Position numbers and translations under genes: made by a program. The notes below the pieces were generated by a model. It had not been told where the DNA came from, did no database searches, and saw nothing but the letters and a program-made list of their open reading frames with translations. DNA of 46,413 nt from Heliobacteriaceae bacterium (lineage in GTDB: Bacteria > Bacillota > Desulfitobacteriia > Heliobacteriales > Heliobacteriaceae): positions 1 to 46,413 of the forward strand of contig JAQWAU010000011.1 in NCBI GenBank assembly GCA_028707535.1, read 5' to 3'. Shown in pieces: positions 27,110 through 35,983 of the stretch (position 1 is its first letter; every line of letters begins with the position of its first letter).

Positions 27110-28045
27110 TTGTCTAAGGTTACATTGACAATCAATGGTAAACAGGTAACCGTACCGGCGGGCACCTCGGTTTTAGATGCCGCCCGTGAGGCCGGTTTCT
27201 TCATCCCCACCCTGTGTCATGACCCGGCCAACCCTGGTTTCGGCGCCTGCCGCCTGTGTGTGGTGGAAATTAAGGGAGCCCGGAACATGCCGGCCTCTTG
27301 CGTGACCGAAGCAACCAACGGCATGGTTGTTGAGACCGAATCGCCGGCCGTCATGCAAGCCCGCCGGACGATTATCGAACTACTGCTGGCCAACCACCCC
27401 ACCGAATGCCTCACGTGTGACAAAAACGGAGACTGCCGTTTGCAGGATTATGCCTACCGTTATGATGTCCGCCAGGCTTCCTTCGAAGGGGAAAAACATG
27501 ACTACCCGCTCGAGGATAGCAACCCGTACATCATCCGTAACATGAACAAGTGTGTTCTGTGCGGGAAGTGTGTGCGCACCTGTGCCCAAGTAGAAGACCG
27601 GCAGGTGATTGACTTTACCTTCCGGGGCTTCCAGACCAAAGTGGCGCCGGCAATGAATACCGACCTGGCCGGTTCCGACTGTGTCTATTGCGGGCGTTGT
27701 GTCGCCGTTTGCCCGGTAGGGGCCCTCTTGTATAAACCCATGGCTGGCAAGGCCAGAACCTGGGAATTGACTAAAAAACAAACTACCTGCACCTTCTGTG
27801 ATGCCGGCTGTCAATTCGACCTGAATTATAAAGACGGCAAGGTGATCGGCATCACCGCCAATACCCCTGGTGAAGGACGGCCCTTATGCCTGAAAGGCCG
27901 GCTCGGTCTCGAACTGCTCTACGTCGACAAGCCGTTGACCCCCATGCTCAAGAAAGACGGCGAATTCGTAGAAGTAACCTGGGCCGAAGTATTGGGTCTG
28001 GAAAGCGTATTCGAAAAACTAAAAGCCCAAGAAACCCAAAAATAA
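27110..28045 (+). CDS. short NuoG/FdhA N-terminal paralogue, Fe-S subunit
   Basis: 311 residues homologous along their whole length to the first about 310 of the next gene's product. It has a [2Fe-2S] ferredoxin domain (CHDPANPGFGACRLC), a His-Cys cluster (HPTECLTCDKNGDC), two [4Fe-4S] motifs (CVLCGKCVRTC and CVYCGRCVAVCP) and the first [4Fe-4S] segment of formate dehydrogenases (CTFCDAGC). It stops just where the molybdopterin domain should begin (LKAQETQK). All cluster cysteines are kept, so it is probably a working electron-transfer subunit and not a dead fragment. TTG at 27110 has AAGGAGG 7 nt upstream; the 27074 start overlaps nuoF and lacks a ribosome site. Confidence 0.85.
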   Translation: MSKVTLTINGKQVTVPAGTSVLDAAREAGFFIPTLCHDPANPGFGACRLCVVEIKGARNMPASCVTEATNGMVVETESPAVMQARRTIIELLLANHPTECLTCDKNGDCRLQDYAYRYDVRQASFEGEKHDYPLEDSNPYIIRNMNKCVLCGKCVRTCAQVEDRQVIDFTFRGFQTKVAPAMNTDLAGSDCVYCGRCVAVCPVGALLYKPMAGKARTWELTKKQTTCTFCDAGCQFDLNYKDGKVIGITANTPGEGRPLCLKGRLGLELLYVDKPLTPMLKKDGEFVEVTWAEVLGLESVFEKLKAQETQK

Positions 28046-28111
28046 GCTTAAATCCCCGCAGATCTCCGAGCCAACCGGCCTAAACCGGCACGGCATGGTA
28101 GTTGGCCATCG

Positions 28112-28135
28112 GGTGTAGCCGGAAACGGCTACACC
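28112..28135 (+). other. GAAA-tetraloop hairpin in the fdhA leader
   Basis: GGTGTAGCCG pairs perfectly with CGGCTACACC around GAAA. There is no T tract, so it is more likely an mRNA stability or processing element, or a signal setting fdhA expression apart from the upstream subunits, than a terminator. Confidence 0.6.
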
Positions 28136-28165
28136 TCCCATTATGGAAAGGAGCGAGGTTTTTCG

Positions 28166-28186
28166 ATGAAATTTGAAGGAGGTTAG
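28166..28186 (+). other. six-codon upstream ORF overlapping the fdhA ribosome site
   Basis: ATG AAA TTT GAA GGA GGT TAG encodes MKFEGG and has its own GGAGCGAGG 5-7 nt before. Its Glu-Gly-Gly codons form the Shine-Dalgarno (GAAGGAGG) of fdhA, whose GTG is 6 nt after the stop. Its translation would occlude or couple fdhA initiation. Confidence 0.4.
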
Positions 28187-28191
28187 TAGCG

Positions 28192-30903
28192 GTGGCGAAC
28201 ATTACGTTAACCATAGACGGTATTCAAGTCACCGTGCCCAAAGGTTCTACCGTACTTGAGGCGGCAAAAACGGCCGGGGTCTTTATCCCCACTTTTTGCC
28301 ACGATCCGGAACTAAGCAAGCCTGGCGCCTGCCGGATCTGTGTCGTGGAAATTCCCGGCATGCGGAATTTGCCGGCCTCATGCGTTACGGAAGCCCAAGA
28401 AGGCATGGTTGTCAATACTCAAACCCCGGCGATCCTGGCGGCTCGCAAAACTATTCTTGAGCTGTTGCTGGCCAACCACCCGGAAGACTGCCTGACCTGT
28501 CCAAAAAACGGGGAGTGTAAACTCCAAGAGTATGCCTATTTTTACGGCGTCAAGGCCGACACCCTAAAAGGGGCCAAGCACGATTACCCGGTTGAAGATG
28601 ACAACCCGTTCATTGTCCGGGATATGAACAAGTGTATTCTCTGTGGCCGTTGCATCCGGATGTGTGACGAAATCCAGGGAAAACACATTATTGACTTCGC
28701 CTACCGGGGCTTTAACTCTAAAGTTACGCCGGCCATGGACACCCCTTACAGCGAATCTGATTGTGCCTTTTGCGGCAACTGTGTAGCCGTTTGCCCGGTT
28801 GGCGCCTTGAGTGAAAAAGGGATGCTGCGCAAAGGCCGCCGCTGGGAAATCCAAAAGGTCAAAACAACTTGTCCGTATTGTGGGGCCGGTTGCAACTTTG
28901 ACCTTAACGTCAAAGATGGTAAGGTGATCGGGGTTACTTCGACCGATGGTGATGTCAACGGCCGGGCTTTATGCGTCAAAGGCCGGTTCGGCTACGGTTT
29001 CATCCATCACCCCGACCGGCTGACTACACCCCTAATCAAGAAGAACGGTAAGTTTGAGGAAGCATCCTGGGAGGAAGCAATCAACCTAGTCGCGGAAAAA
29101 CTAGGCGGCATCAAAGCAAAGTACGGGGCTGATGCCAACGCCATTCTCTCCTCCGCCCGGTGCACCAATGAAGAAAACTACTTGATGAATAAATTTTCCC
29201 GCGTAGTGCTCGGTACCAACAATATCGACCACTGCGCCCGACTATGACACGCCCCGACGGTCGCCGGTCTGGCGGCTGCGTTTGGCAGTGGGGCAATGAC
29301 CAACGGGATCAAAGAAATTGCGGATGCAGATTTTATCCTGGCCACCGGTACCAACACTACGGAGGGGCACCCGATCATCGGCCTGCAGGTGAAAAAGGCC
29401 TTACGTAACGGGGCCACCTTGGTTGTGGTTGACCCGCGGAAAACCGAAATGGCCGAAATGGCCCAATACCATCTGCAGATTAAATCCGGGACAGATATCG
29501 CTCTGTTAAACGGTTTTGCTCATGTGATTATCGCCGAGGACCTTTGGAACAAACAATTCGTTCAGGAACGCACGGAAGACTTCGAAGCCCTGAAGGAAAT
29601 TGTCGCCAAATACACCCCCGGGTATGTCGCCGAAATCACCGGTGTTCCGGCTGAAACCATCCGGGAAGTGGCCCGGGGCTATGCGAAGGCGATCAATGCC
29701 AGCATCCTCTATACAATGGGCTTAACCCAGCATATTTGCGGCACCCACAACGTCTTTGCCGTGGCCAACCTGACCATGCTCTGCGGCCAAATCGGCAAAG
29801 CATCAAGTGGCGTCAACCCGCTGCGGGGCCAAAACAACGTGCAAGGGGCCTGTGATATGGGGGCTTTGCCCGCCTTCTTCCCCGCTTACCAGCCGGTAGC
29901 TAACGAAGCCAACCGGGCCAAGTTTGCCGCTGCCTGGGGCGTACCGGAAATGCCGGCCGGTCCGGGACTCACCGTGCCCCAGATCATCAATGCGGCCGGG
30001 GAAGGCAAAATCAAAGGCCTGTATATTATGGGGGAAAACCCCGCTTTGTCCGATGCTGACGCTAACCACGCCGTGCACTCGTTAGAAAACCTGGAGTTCC
30101 TGGTCGTCCAGGATATTTTCCTAACCGAAACAGCCCTACTGGCTGATGTGGTTTTGCCGGCCGCCAGTTTCGCCGAAAAGGACGGCACCTTCAGCAACAC
30201 CGAACGGCGTGTACAGCTCATCCGCAAAGCGGTTGAGCCGGTAGGCAACGCCAAGCCCGACTGGGAAATCATTTGCCTGCTCAGCACCGCAATGGGCTAC
30301 CGGATGCAATACGACTCCCCTAAGGAGATCATGATCGAAATTACCCAGGTCACACCTTCTTACGGCGGGATCACCTATGACCGCCTCGAACAAGGAAGCT
30401 TACAGTGGCCTTGCCCGACAACCGACCATCCCGGCACCCCGTTCCTCCACACCGGCAAATTTGGCCGGGGACTAGGCAAATTTAACCCGGTGGAATACGT
30501 GGAACCGGACGAACTGCCGGATGAAGAGTACCCACTGGTGCTCAGCACCGGTCGCCGGCTTTACCATTACCATACCGGCACAATGACCCAGCGTACCGGC
30601 GCCCTCGAAATCGCCTACGCCGAGGAACACCTGGAAGTAAATCCGGTGGATGCCGCCAACCTGGGCATTAATGACGGTGATTTTGTTAAAGTAAGCTCCC
30701 GCCGTGGCGAGGTAACCGTGGCTGCCCGGATTACGGAAAAGGTTGCCCCTGGTTTGGTGTTTACCTCCTTCCACTATCCCGAGGTGGCAATCAACAAGCT
30801 GACCAATGCGGCTCTGGACCCGATTTCCAAAATTCCGGAGTACAAGGTCTGCGCGGTAAAAGTTGAGAAGCTACCAGCTACTGCGGCCGAAAAAGCTAGC
30901 TAA
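28192..30903 (+). CDS. fdhA: selenocysteine formate dehydrogenase catalytic subunit
   Basis: Molybdenum/tungsten bis-pyranopterin enzyme, formate to CO2 or the reverse, cytoplasmic. The 903 residues include Sec at 352: the in-frame TGA at 29245-29247 stands in the motif NNIDHCARL-Sec-HAPTVAG, the exact active-site context of FdhA proteins. The N-terminus (about 1-230) has [2Fe-2S] (CHDPELSKPGACRIC), His-Cys (HPEDCLTCPKNGEC) and two [4Fe-4S] motifs; then the FDH [4Fe-4S] CPYCGAGC; then the catalytic domain and molydopterin-binding C-terminus (TGRRLYHYHTGTMTQRTGALE region). GTG start, GAAGGAGG 9 nt before. A naive gene caller would split it at 29247. It is last in the formate cluster, followed by a terminator. 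Confidence 0.95.
29245..29276 (+). promoter_or_regulatory. selenocysteine UGA and bacterial SECIS hairpin
   Basis: TGA at 29245-29247 is followed 12 nt later by a stem GTCGCC/GGCGGC (29260-29265 with 29271-29276) closing a GGTCT loop. The spacing and the GGUCU apical loop resemble the E. coli fdhF SECIS bound by SelB. Confidence 0.88.
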
Positions 30904-30937
30904 CAGCTGGGGTTCTGCACAAACTCCTCCTCTGTTA

Positions 30938-30977
30938 AAACAGTTCCCGGATTAAACCGGGAGCTGTTTTTCTTTTT
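30938..30977 (+). terminator. terminator of the formate cluster
   Basis: AACAG-TTCCCGG pairs with CCGGGAGCTGTT, followed by TTTTTCTTTTTT. Confidence 0.9.
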
Positions 30978-31085
30978 TCCGGGTTTTCCTGGCCAGCTTG
31001 GTTTGCGGTGCCTCTTCTTTTCACGTGACATACAATAGTACCAAACAAATCCATCCCCAGGAAAACCTTAAGGAGGGAATTAACG

Positions 31086-31703
31086 GTGACCAGGCAAACC
31101 CGTTCGTGCCCCTATCGTCCCCGGGTAATCGCCCATAAAATCAAAAAACCCGGCCTTAACGCAACCTACCCGGTAGTCCGGATTACCAACTCCCGCCTGA
31201 GCCGGTTCGTCAACCGGGAAATTAAAGCCCTGTTCAACCAGTTACTCCGCAAGCAGGGTTACGGCAAGGATCCGAAAACAGAAATTACCGCAGTTTATCA
31301 TACCCGGCTCAACTCCCGCTGTCTTTTGAGCCTCAGCTTAGAGGTCTATGCCTATACCCCACCGGCTGCCCATGGTCTCACCTTGCTCAAATCGCTCAAT
31401 TTCGATCTGGCGCCCGGCAAACAATTGCACCTCAAAGACTTGTTCCTTCCCGGCTGTAATTACGTTCAACGCATCAACCAGGAGATCCGCCACCAGATTA
31501 GAAGCCGGGATGTTCCGCTGCTCAAGCCCTTTGTTGCCATCAGTAAAAACCCCGACTTTTACCTGACCCCCGAAAACCTGGTCATTTACTTTCAAGTTTA
31601 CGAGTATACCCCTTATGTCTATGGCTTTCCCCAGTTTCCGATTCCCTACCTGGTACTCGCCCCCTGCATCGGCCCGAAAAGTCCGTTACAGCGGCTGCTT
31701 TAA
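31086..31703 (+). CDS. DUF3298/RsiV-like domain protein
   Basis: 205 residues resembling the DUF4163/DUF3298 region of PdaC and RsiV. It has YPVVRITNSRLSRFVNREIKALFNQ, then an alternating beta segment (CLLSLSLEVYAYTPPAAHGLTLLKSLNFDLAPGKQ split across it), a FLPGCNYVQRINQEI helix and the ending NLVIYFQVYEYTPYVYGFPQFPIPY. I see no clear signal peptide, although the family usually acts outside the cell on peptidoglycan or lysozyme sensing. GTG start with AAGGAGGG 8 nt upstream. It stands alone and converges on the DUF362 gene with a 4-bp overlap of ends. Confidence 0.7.
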   Translation: MTRQTRSCPYRPRVIAHKIKKPGLNATYPVVRITNSRLSRFVNREIKALFNQLLRKQGYGKDPKTEITAVYHTRLNSRCLLSLSLEVYAYTPPAAHGLTLLKSLNFDLAPGKQLHLKDLFLPGCNYVQRINQEIRHQIRSRDVPLLKPFVAISKNPDFYLTPENLVIYFQVYEYTPYVYGFPQFPIPYLVLAPCIGPKSPLQRLL

Positions 31704-32860
31704 CGCCGAAACAACGCCGTGGCCAACCGGTTCAATAATGGAGTGTGGATCGCGATTGCCTTTTCCGGACAAACTTCCTGACAGCAAAAACACCGGATAC
31801 ACCGGGCATAGTTATATTGCGGCGGTATCACCCGGTTCCCGCCGGACCAGGCAACCGCCGCTGGTTTTACCGGGCACATTTTTACACAAACACCGCAACA
31901 CCGGCATTTCTCCGGACGGATGACGGGCCGGGAAGCCAATAGGTTACGGACCAAAACGCTTTCCATCCCGGTAAACAGGTACTTCCACCCCGTGGCAAAT
32001 CCAGTCACCCGCAACTCCTGCCAGGCATCCCCAACAAGCGCAATCTCTGCCTCCCGCCAAAACCCTAAACCCATGAGACCACCCTGTCGCACTGCCGGCA
32101 CATCCTCTGGAGGCAACCCAATCAGCCGGCAGGCAGTAGCATCTAAAGCCACCGGATCACTGCTAAGCAATAGGGCATTCACCCGCTTGGGCCGGCCGCC
32201 ACGCGGGCCATTGCCTTCCATCGCCCAAACAGCATCCATGATATACAGCCGGGGCCGCAATAAACGATTCAAGTCAACCAGCATCCGGGCAAAACCATCT
32301 ACTTGCTGCAGCTTCACGTGGAACTCACTCTTATGCAAACCCGGGACACAGCCGAACTGGTTCTTTACTGCCCCGGTCATCACCGTAAACCCATGGCTTT
32401 TTAGCTTGGGCAGACTGATCAGCCCATCACTGGCCAAAACCCCGTTCGCAATCAAAAACTGCTTATTCTGCCGGCCATCCGGAAAACTCACCATCCGGCC
32501 TTGGCGGAAATCGGCAAAAGGTAACCCCAGTTCTTCACCTACCGCCCAAAGACCCGCCTGTTTGGCCACCTTTTCCGGACTCCCAACAGCCGGGGAATCA
32601 CCATAGGTAAGCTTGGCCCCTGCCGCCATAAACATCTCCGCCGCCACCCGGAAAATTACCGGGTGGGTGGTCACACATTCCTCCGGTAGGGCTGCCGCGA
32701 GCAAATTCGGTTTCAGGAGCAAGTTTTCCCCGGGCCGGACATACCGGCTAATCCCGCCTAAAAGCGCCAATCCCCTGGTTAATGCTTGCTTTACTGTTTG
32801 GTATTCATAACTCGTACACCGGACGAGAGCCACTGTAGCCGGCTGGGTCAATCCCCTCAC
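31700..32860 (-). CDS. DUF362 domain protein with two [4Fe-4S] motifs
   Basis: 386 residues. The DUF362 region (LKPNLLAAALPEECVTTHP, KLKSHGFTVMTGAVKNQFG, SSDPVALDATACRL) precedes a C-terminal two-cluster ferredoxin (CRCCGVCVKMCP and CIRCFCCQEVCP). Related proteins are widespread in anaerobes and are thought to be redox enzymes, without a settled reaction. The start is unclear: the GTG at 32860 has only a crowded AAAGGGG before it, and a TTG four codons in is an alternative. Confidence 0.85.
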   Translation of the reverse strand: MRGLTQPATVALVRCTSYEYQTVKQALTRGLALLGGISRYVRPGENLLLKPNLLAAALPEECVTTHPVIFRVAAEMFMAAGAKLTYGDSPAVGSPEKVAKQAGLWAVGEELGLPFADFRQGRMVSFPDGRQNKQFLIANGVLASDGLISLPKLKSHGFTVMTGAVKNQFGCVPGLHKSEFHVKLQQVDGFARMLVDLNRLLRPRLYIMDAVWAMEGNGPRGGRPKRVNALLLSSDPVALDATACRLIGLPPEDVPAVRQGGLMGLGFWREAEIALVGDAWQELRVTGFATGWKYLFTGMESVLVRNLLASRPVIRPEKCRCCGVCVKMCPVKPAAVAWSGGNRVIPPQYNYARCIRCFCCQEVCPEKAIAIHTPLLNRLATALFRR

Positions 32861-32997
32861 CCCTTTAAACCATAAAATATCCTTTTGGAAAGTAATCTTT
32901 ACCGATATAATGAGTTGCCGGCTAACGCTGGATACTAATTGCTACAACCAAAAACAACCTTAAGGGGGAATTCCCGCTGGAAAAATACCTGAGGCCG

Positions 32998-34032
32998 ATG
33001 CTCTTGTTTCTGCCGGCCAGTCTCATCGCCACCATCGGCAACTGGGAAGCTATGTGGGTTTTCGGCTTCTCCTGTCTCGCCATCATCCCACTGGCCATGT
33101 ATATGGGCTTGGCCACAGAGGAAATCGCCCTTTATACCGGCCCAAAAACCGGTGGCTTCCTTAATGCCACCTTCGGCAACGCTACCGAAATGATTATCGC
33201 CTTTTTCGCCCTGAAAGAAGGCCTGTTCGATGTAGTCAAGGCTTCCATTGCCGGGTCGGTAGTCGGCAACATTCTCCTGGTCCTGGGCCTTAGCATGTTT
33301 TTCGGCGGCATTAAACACAAAACCCAGATTTTCAACCGGCAGACCGCCGAAATTTCCGCCAGCATGCTTACCTTTGCCGTCATCGGCCTTTGCGTACCTG
33401 CCGTTTTTCTGCACACCGTCCGTCCTGAGCTGTTGGACACCTGGCAATATGAACCCTTAAGCCTAACCCTGGCCTTAATTATGCTCGTTATTTACTGCCT
33501 CGGCCTTTATTTCTCCTTTATCACTCACAAAGATCTCTTGGGCACGGAACATCATGATGCCGCCTCCCCCCGGTGGAGCCGCCGCAAAGCGGTCAGTGTG
33601 CTGCTTTTAGCCACCGTAGCGATAGCCTTGATGAGTGACCTCCTAGTCAAAGCGATTGAACCGGTAACCCACAGCCTTGGCATCAGCCAATTTTTTGTGG
33701 GCATCATCCTCATTCCCATCGTCGGCAATGCCGCCGAACACAGTACCGCCATCTGGATGGCCCTTAAAAACCGGATGGATGTAGCCTTGGAAATTGCGGT
33801 CGGCTCCTGTCTGCAAATTGTCCTTTTCGTTATGCCGGTCTTGATCCTGGTTGGGGCCACCATCAACCGGACGATGAGTCCTGTTTTTAACGAATTCGAA
33901 CTGATCTCGCTGATCGTGGCGGTGTTTATCGCCAACCGGGTTGCCGGTGATGGTGAATCCAACTGGTTGGAGGGTATTCAGCTGGTTGCCGTCTATTTAA
34001 TTATTGCCGTCTGTTTCCTTTGGGTAAAATAA
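32998..34032 (+). CDS. CaCA-family Ca2+/H+ antiporter
   Basis: Integral membrane cation exchanger of the CAX/ChaA type, about 344 residues and 11 hydrophobic segments. The two alpha repeats carry the family's acidic signatures: GGFLNATFGNATEMIIAFFA in the first and IVGNAAEHSTAIWMALKN in the second. The ATG at 32998 has a poor ribosome site. An in-frame CTG at 32977 has AAGGGGG 8 nt before it and would add LEKYLRP, which resembles the usual N-terminus, so the real start may be CTG. It probably removes excess Ca2+ from the cytoplasm. Confidence 0.92.
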   Translation: MLLFLPASLIATIGNWEAMWVFGFSCLAIIPLAMYMGLATEEIALYTGPKTGGFLNATFGNATEMIIAFFALKEGLFDVVKASIAGSVVGNILLVLGLSMFFGGIKHKTQIFNRQTAEISASMLTFAVIGLCVPAVFLHTVRPELLDTWQYEPLSLTLALIMLVIYCLGLYFSFITHKDLLGTEHHDAASPRWSRRKAVSVLLLATVAIALMSDLLVKAIEPVTHSLGISQFFVGIILIPIVGNAAEHSTAIWMALKNRMDVALEIAVGSCLQIVLFVMPVLILVGATINRTMSPVFNEFELISLIVAVFIANRVAGDGESNWLEGIQLVAVYLIIAVCFLWVK

Positions 34033-34035
34033 CGG

Positions 34036-34257
34036 TTACCGGCCACCCCATTTTTCAAAAACCGGCAATGAACAGATAAACCGCCTCCCCTTGCCGCTGC
34101 CGGCCAGCACTTCATACAAGACATAATCCAGGTTGTCCCGCCGCCAGTAATTAAATTGTTTACCGATCCCCAAAACCTTCTTTTCTACCAAGAACCTTCC
34201 GTGCGCCCTATTTGTATATACCTGACCAACACGGATTTTCACTTTCCCCAACCCCAC
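34036..34257 (-). CDS. small hypothetical protein, 73 aa
   Basis: Basic protein (KVKIRVGQVYTNRAHGRFLV, YWRRDNLDYVLYEVLAG) that reads like a compact beta-barrel and has normal-looking composition, ending SLPVFEKWGGR. The start is a GTG with a weak ribosome site. It lies tail to tail with the antiporter gene, 3 bp apart. I cannot assign a family and it might be spurious. Confidence 0.45.
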   Translation of the reverse strand: MGLGKVKIRVGQVYTNRAHGRFLVEKKVLGIGKQFNYWRRDNLDYVLYEVLAGSGKGRRFICSLPVFEKWGGR

Positions 34258-34340
34258 AGTTGTTCACATATTCACACTATTATATTTCCGCTACCCCCTG
34301 TTATTTTCCAGTTTAACATATATCAGCAACATAAACATAA

Positions 34341-34376
34341 AGAAAGGAGGTTCCCTCCCTTTCTAGTTTTTTGTTC
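34341..34376. terminator. terminator overlapping the pheA stop
   Basis: AGAAAGGAGG pairs with CCTCCCTTTCT around a short loop. The plus strand continues to a T6 run and the minus strand to TTATG. The hairpin includes the pheA stop codon at 34363-34365. Confidence 0.65.
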
Positions 34377-34938
34377 GGATAACCTGCTTGGCTTGGGTCA
34401 CCACCCAGAAGCGCGTAATATTTTCCGGAAAATCGTTAGCCACCGGAATCAGCACCTGCAGGCCATACACTGCGGCCGCCCGGGCGGGACCTAAAGCAGC
34501 CCACGGCTCTTTGCCCCGCCCGATTAACTTTGCCGCTGCAGCGGTGCTGATCGTCGCGACCCAGGCAGCTTCCGGCAAATGCTCCTGCAAAAATCGCCGG
34601 CATTGGATAAACGCATGCTGGTGGGAAAAAATCTTAGTTATCTGGGCCAAATTTACCCCCGGCCGGACCAGCAAAGCCTGGTTCACCGGCACCAACACCT
34701 CACCACAGGCCGTTAAATCAACCGCACCGGTAAAAAGGTCAAGGACCGGTTTGATCGCCCCACTGATGGAGTTTTCCACGGGAACTACGCCCACATCCAG
34801 ACTCCCGGCGGCTACCTGGTTGAAAATTTCTTCCCAGGAGGAACAAGCCACTAAAGCCCCCGGGGTTTCCGCCCGGTACCGGGAAGCCGCCTCTTCCGAG
34901 AAGGTGCCCCGGGGGCCCAAATAGCCAATGCGCTTCAT
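34363..34938 (-). CDS. pheA: prephenate dehydratase, catalytic domain only
   Basis: Prephenate to phenylpyruvate + CO2 + H2O, the last committed step to phenylalanine. 191 residues starting MKRIGYLGPRGTFSEEAA, with VPVENSISGAI and the essential TRF in ENITRFWVV. It ends about 11 residues after that motif, so the C-terminal ACT domain that gives phenylalanine feedback in most homologues is absent. The true ATG is 34938, overlapping the aroF stop by 4 nt with GGAG 4 nt upstream; an upstream start at 35046 lies inside aroF. Control then probably rests with the T-box. Confidence 0.93.
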   Translation of the reverse strand: MKRIGYLGPRGTFSEEAASRYRAETPGALVACSSWEEIFNQVAAGSLDVGVVPVENSISGAIKPVLDLFTGAVDLTACGEVLVPVNQALLVRPGVNLAQITKIFSHQHAFIQCRRFLQEHLPEAAWVATISTAAAAKLIGRGKEPWAALGPARAAAVYGLQVLIPVANDFPENITRFWVVTQAKQVIRTKN

Positions 34939-35963
34939 AGCGCTCCACCCCCGCCGACAGCCCGCCCTACCGCGGCGGCTACCGGCTGTAATTCCTGCAT
35001 TAAAGCAACGAACGCTTCCGGGGTAAGCGACTGGGCCCCATCGCAAAGCGCCCGGCCTGGATCCGGGTGAACTTCAACGATTAAGCCATCTGCTCCGGCA
35101 GCTACCGCCGCCCGGGCCATCGGCCCGACCAAATCCCGGTCTCCGGTGGCGTGACTGGGGTCCACCATTACCGGCAGATGGCTGCGCTTTTTAACCAGGG
35201 CTACCGCACTTAAATCCAAGGTGTTGCGGGTAGCAATTTCAAAAGTGCGAATCCCCCGCTCACAAAGCACCACATTTTCGTTGCCGGACGCCACAATATA
35301 CTCAGCGGCCAGCAACCACTCTTCGACAGTGGCCGCAAACCCCCGTTTCAACAACACCGGTTTTCCGGAACGTCCTACCGCTTGCAACAACCGGAAATTC
35401 TGCATATTCCGGGAGCCGATCTGCACCAGATCAACATAGGTCAAGGCCAATTCCAAACTAGCCTCATCCACAACTTCCGTTATGGTAAGTAACCCCGTCA
35501 AGGCCCCAACCGCCGCCAGTAATTCCAGCCCCTTAACCTCCAGCCCCTGGAAGCTGTAAGGGGAACTCCGGGGTTTGAAGGCACCCCCCCGGAGTACCAC
35601 CGCCCCGGCCCGGCTTACCTGTTGCGCCGTATCCAGCAATTGCTCCCAGCTTTCCACCGCACACGGGCCGGCAATCACCGTCAGGTCCCGGCCCCCGATC
35701 ACCAGGTCTTTTACCTTGACCAAACTAGTTTCCCCACCTAAGTCCCGGCTGACCAATTTATATGGCTGCCGGACAGGTACAACCCGGTCTACTCCCGGCA
35801 TGGCCGCCAAGGCCTGGTGATCGATACCCCCTTTCCCCGCCGCCCCGATGATCAAGCCCCGGGCTCCTTTCACCGCCTGCATTACATAGCCTGCTTGCAC
35901 TAATTTCTGTTGGACCGCCCCGATCTGCTCCGCCCGGGCGGCTAATTCCATGACCACAATCAC
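34935..35963 (-). CDS. aroF: 3-deoxy-7-phosphoheptulonate synthase, type I-beta
   Basis: First step of the shikimate pathway: phosphoenolpyruvate + erythrose 4-phosphate to DAHP. 342 residues: an N-terminal ferredoxin-like regulatory domain (about 1-70) and the TIM barrel with VIAGPCAVES, GGAFKPRSSPYSFQG, KRGFAATVEEW and MVDPSHATG. GTG start with AAGGAGGA 6 nt before. It is the first gene behind the T-box leader and is translationally coupled to pheA. Confidence 0.96.
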   Translation of the reverse strand: MIVVMELAARAEQIGAVQQKLVQAGYVMQAVKGARGLIIGAAGKGGIDHQALAAMPGVDRVVPVRQPYKLVSRDLGGETSLVKVKDLVIGGRDLTVIAGPCAVESWEQLLDTAQQVSRAGAVVLRGGAFKPRSSPYSFQGLEVKGLELLAAVGALTGLLTITEVVDEASLELALTYVDLVQIGSRNMQNFRLLQAVGRSGKPVLLKRGFAATVEEWLLAAEYIVASGNENVVLCERGIRTFEIATRNTLDLSAVALVKKRSHLPVMVDPSHATGDRDLVGPMARAAVAAGADGLIVEVHPDPGRALCDGAQSLTPEAFVALMQELQPVAAAVGRAVGGGGAL

Positions 35964-35983
35964 CGCGATTCCTCCTTAACCGG

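Noticed and set aside
26173-27210. 345-codon minus-strand ORF opposite the NuoF-like gene
   Set aside because: It is antisense to well-conserved Fe-S and NAD-binding motifs, has no ribosome site and no recognisable protein features; it results from high GC third positions.
29248-29295. FdhA as two separate genes split at TGA 29245
   Set aside because: The Cys-Ala-Arg-Leu-Sec-His context and the SECIS hairpin show a read-through selenocysteine codon.
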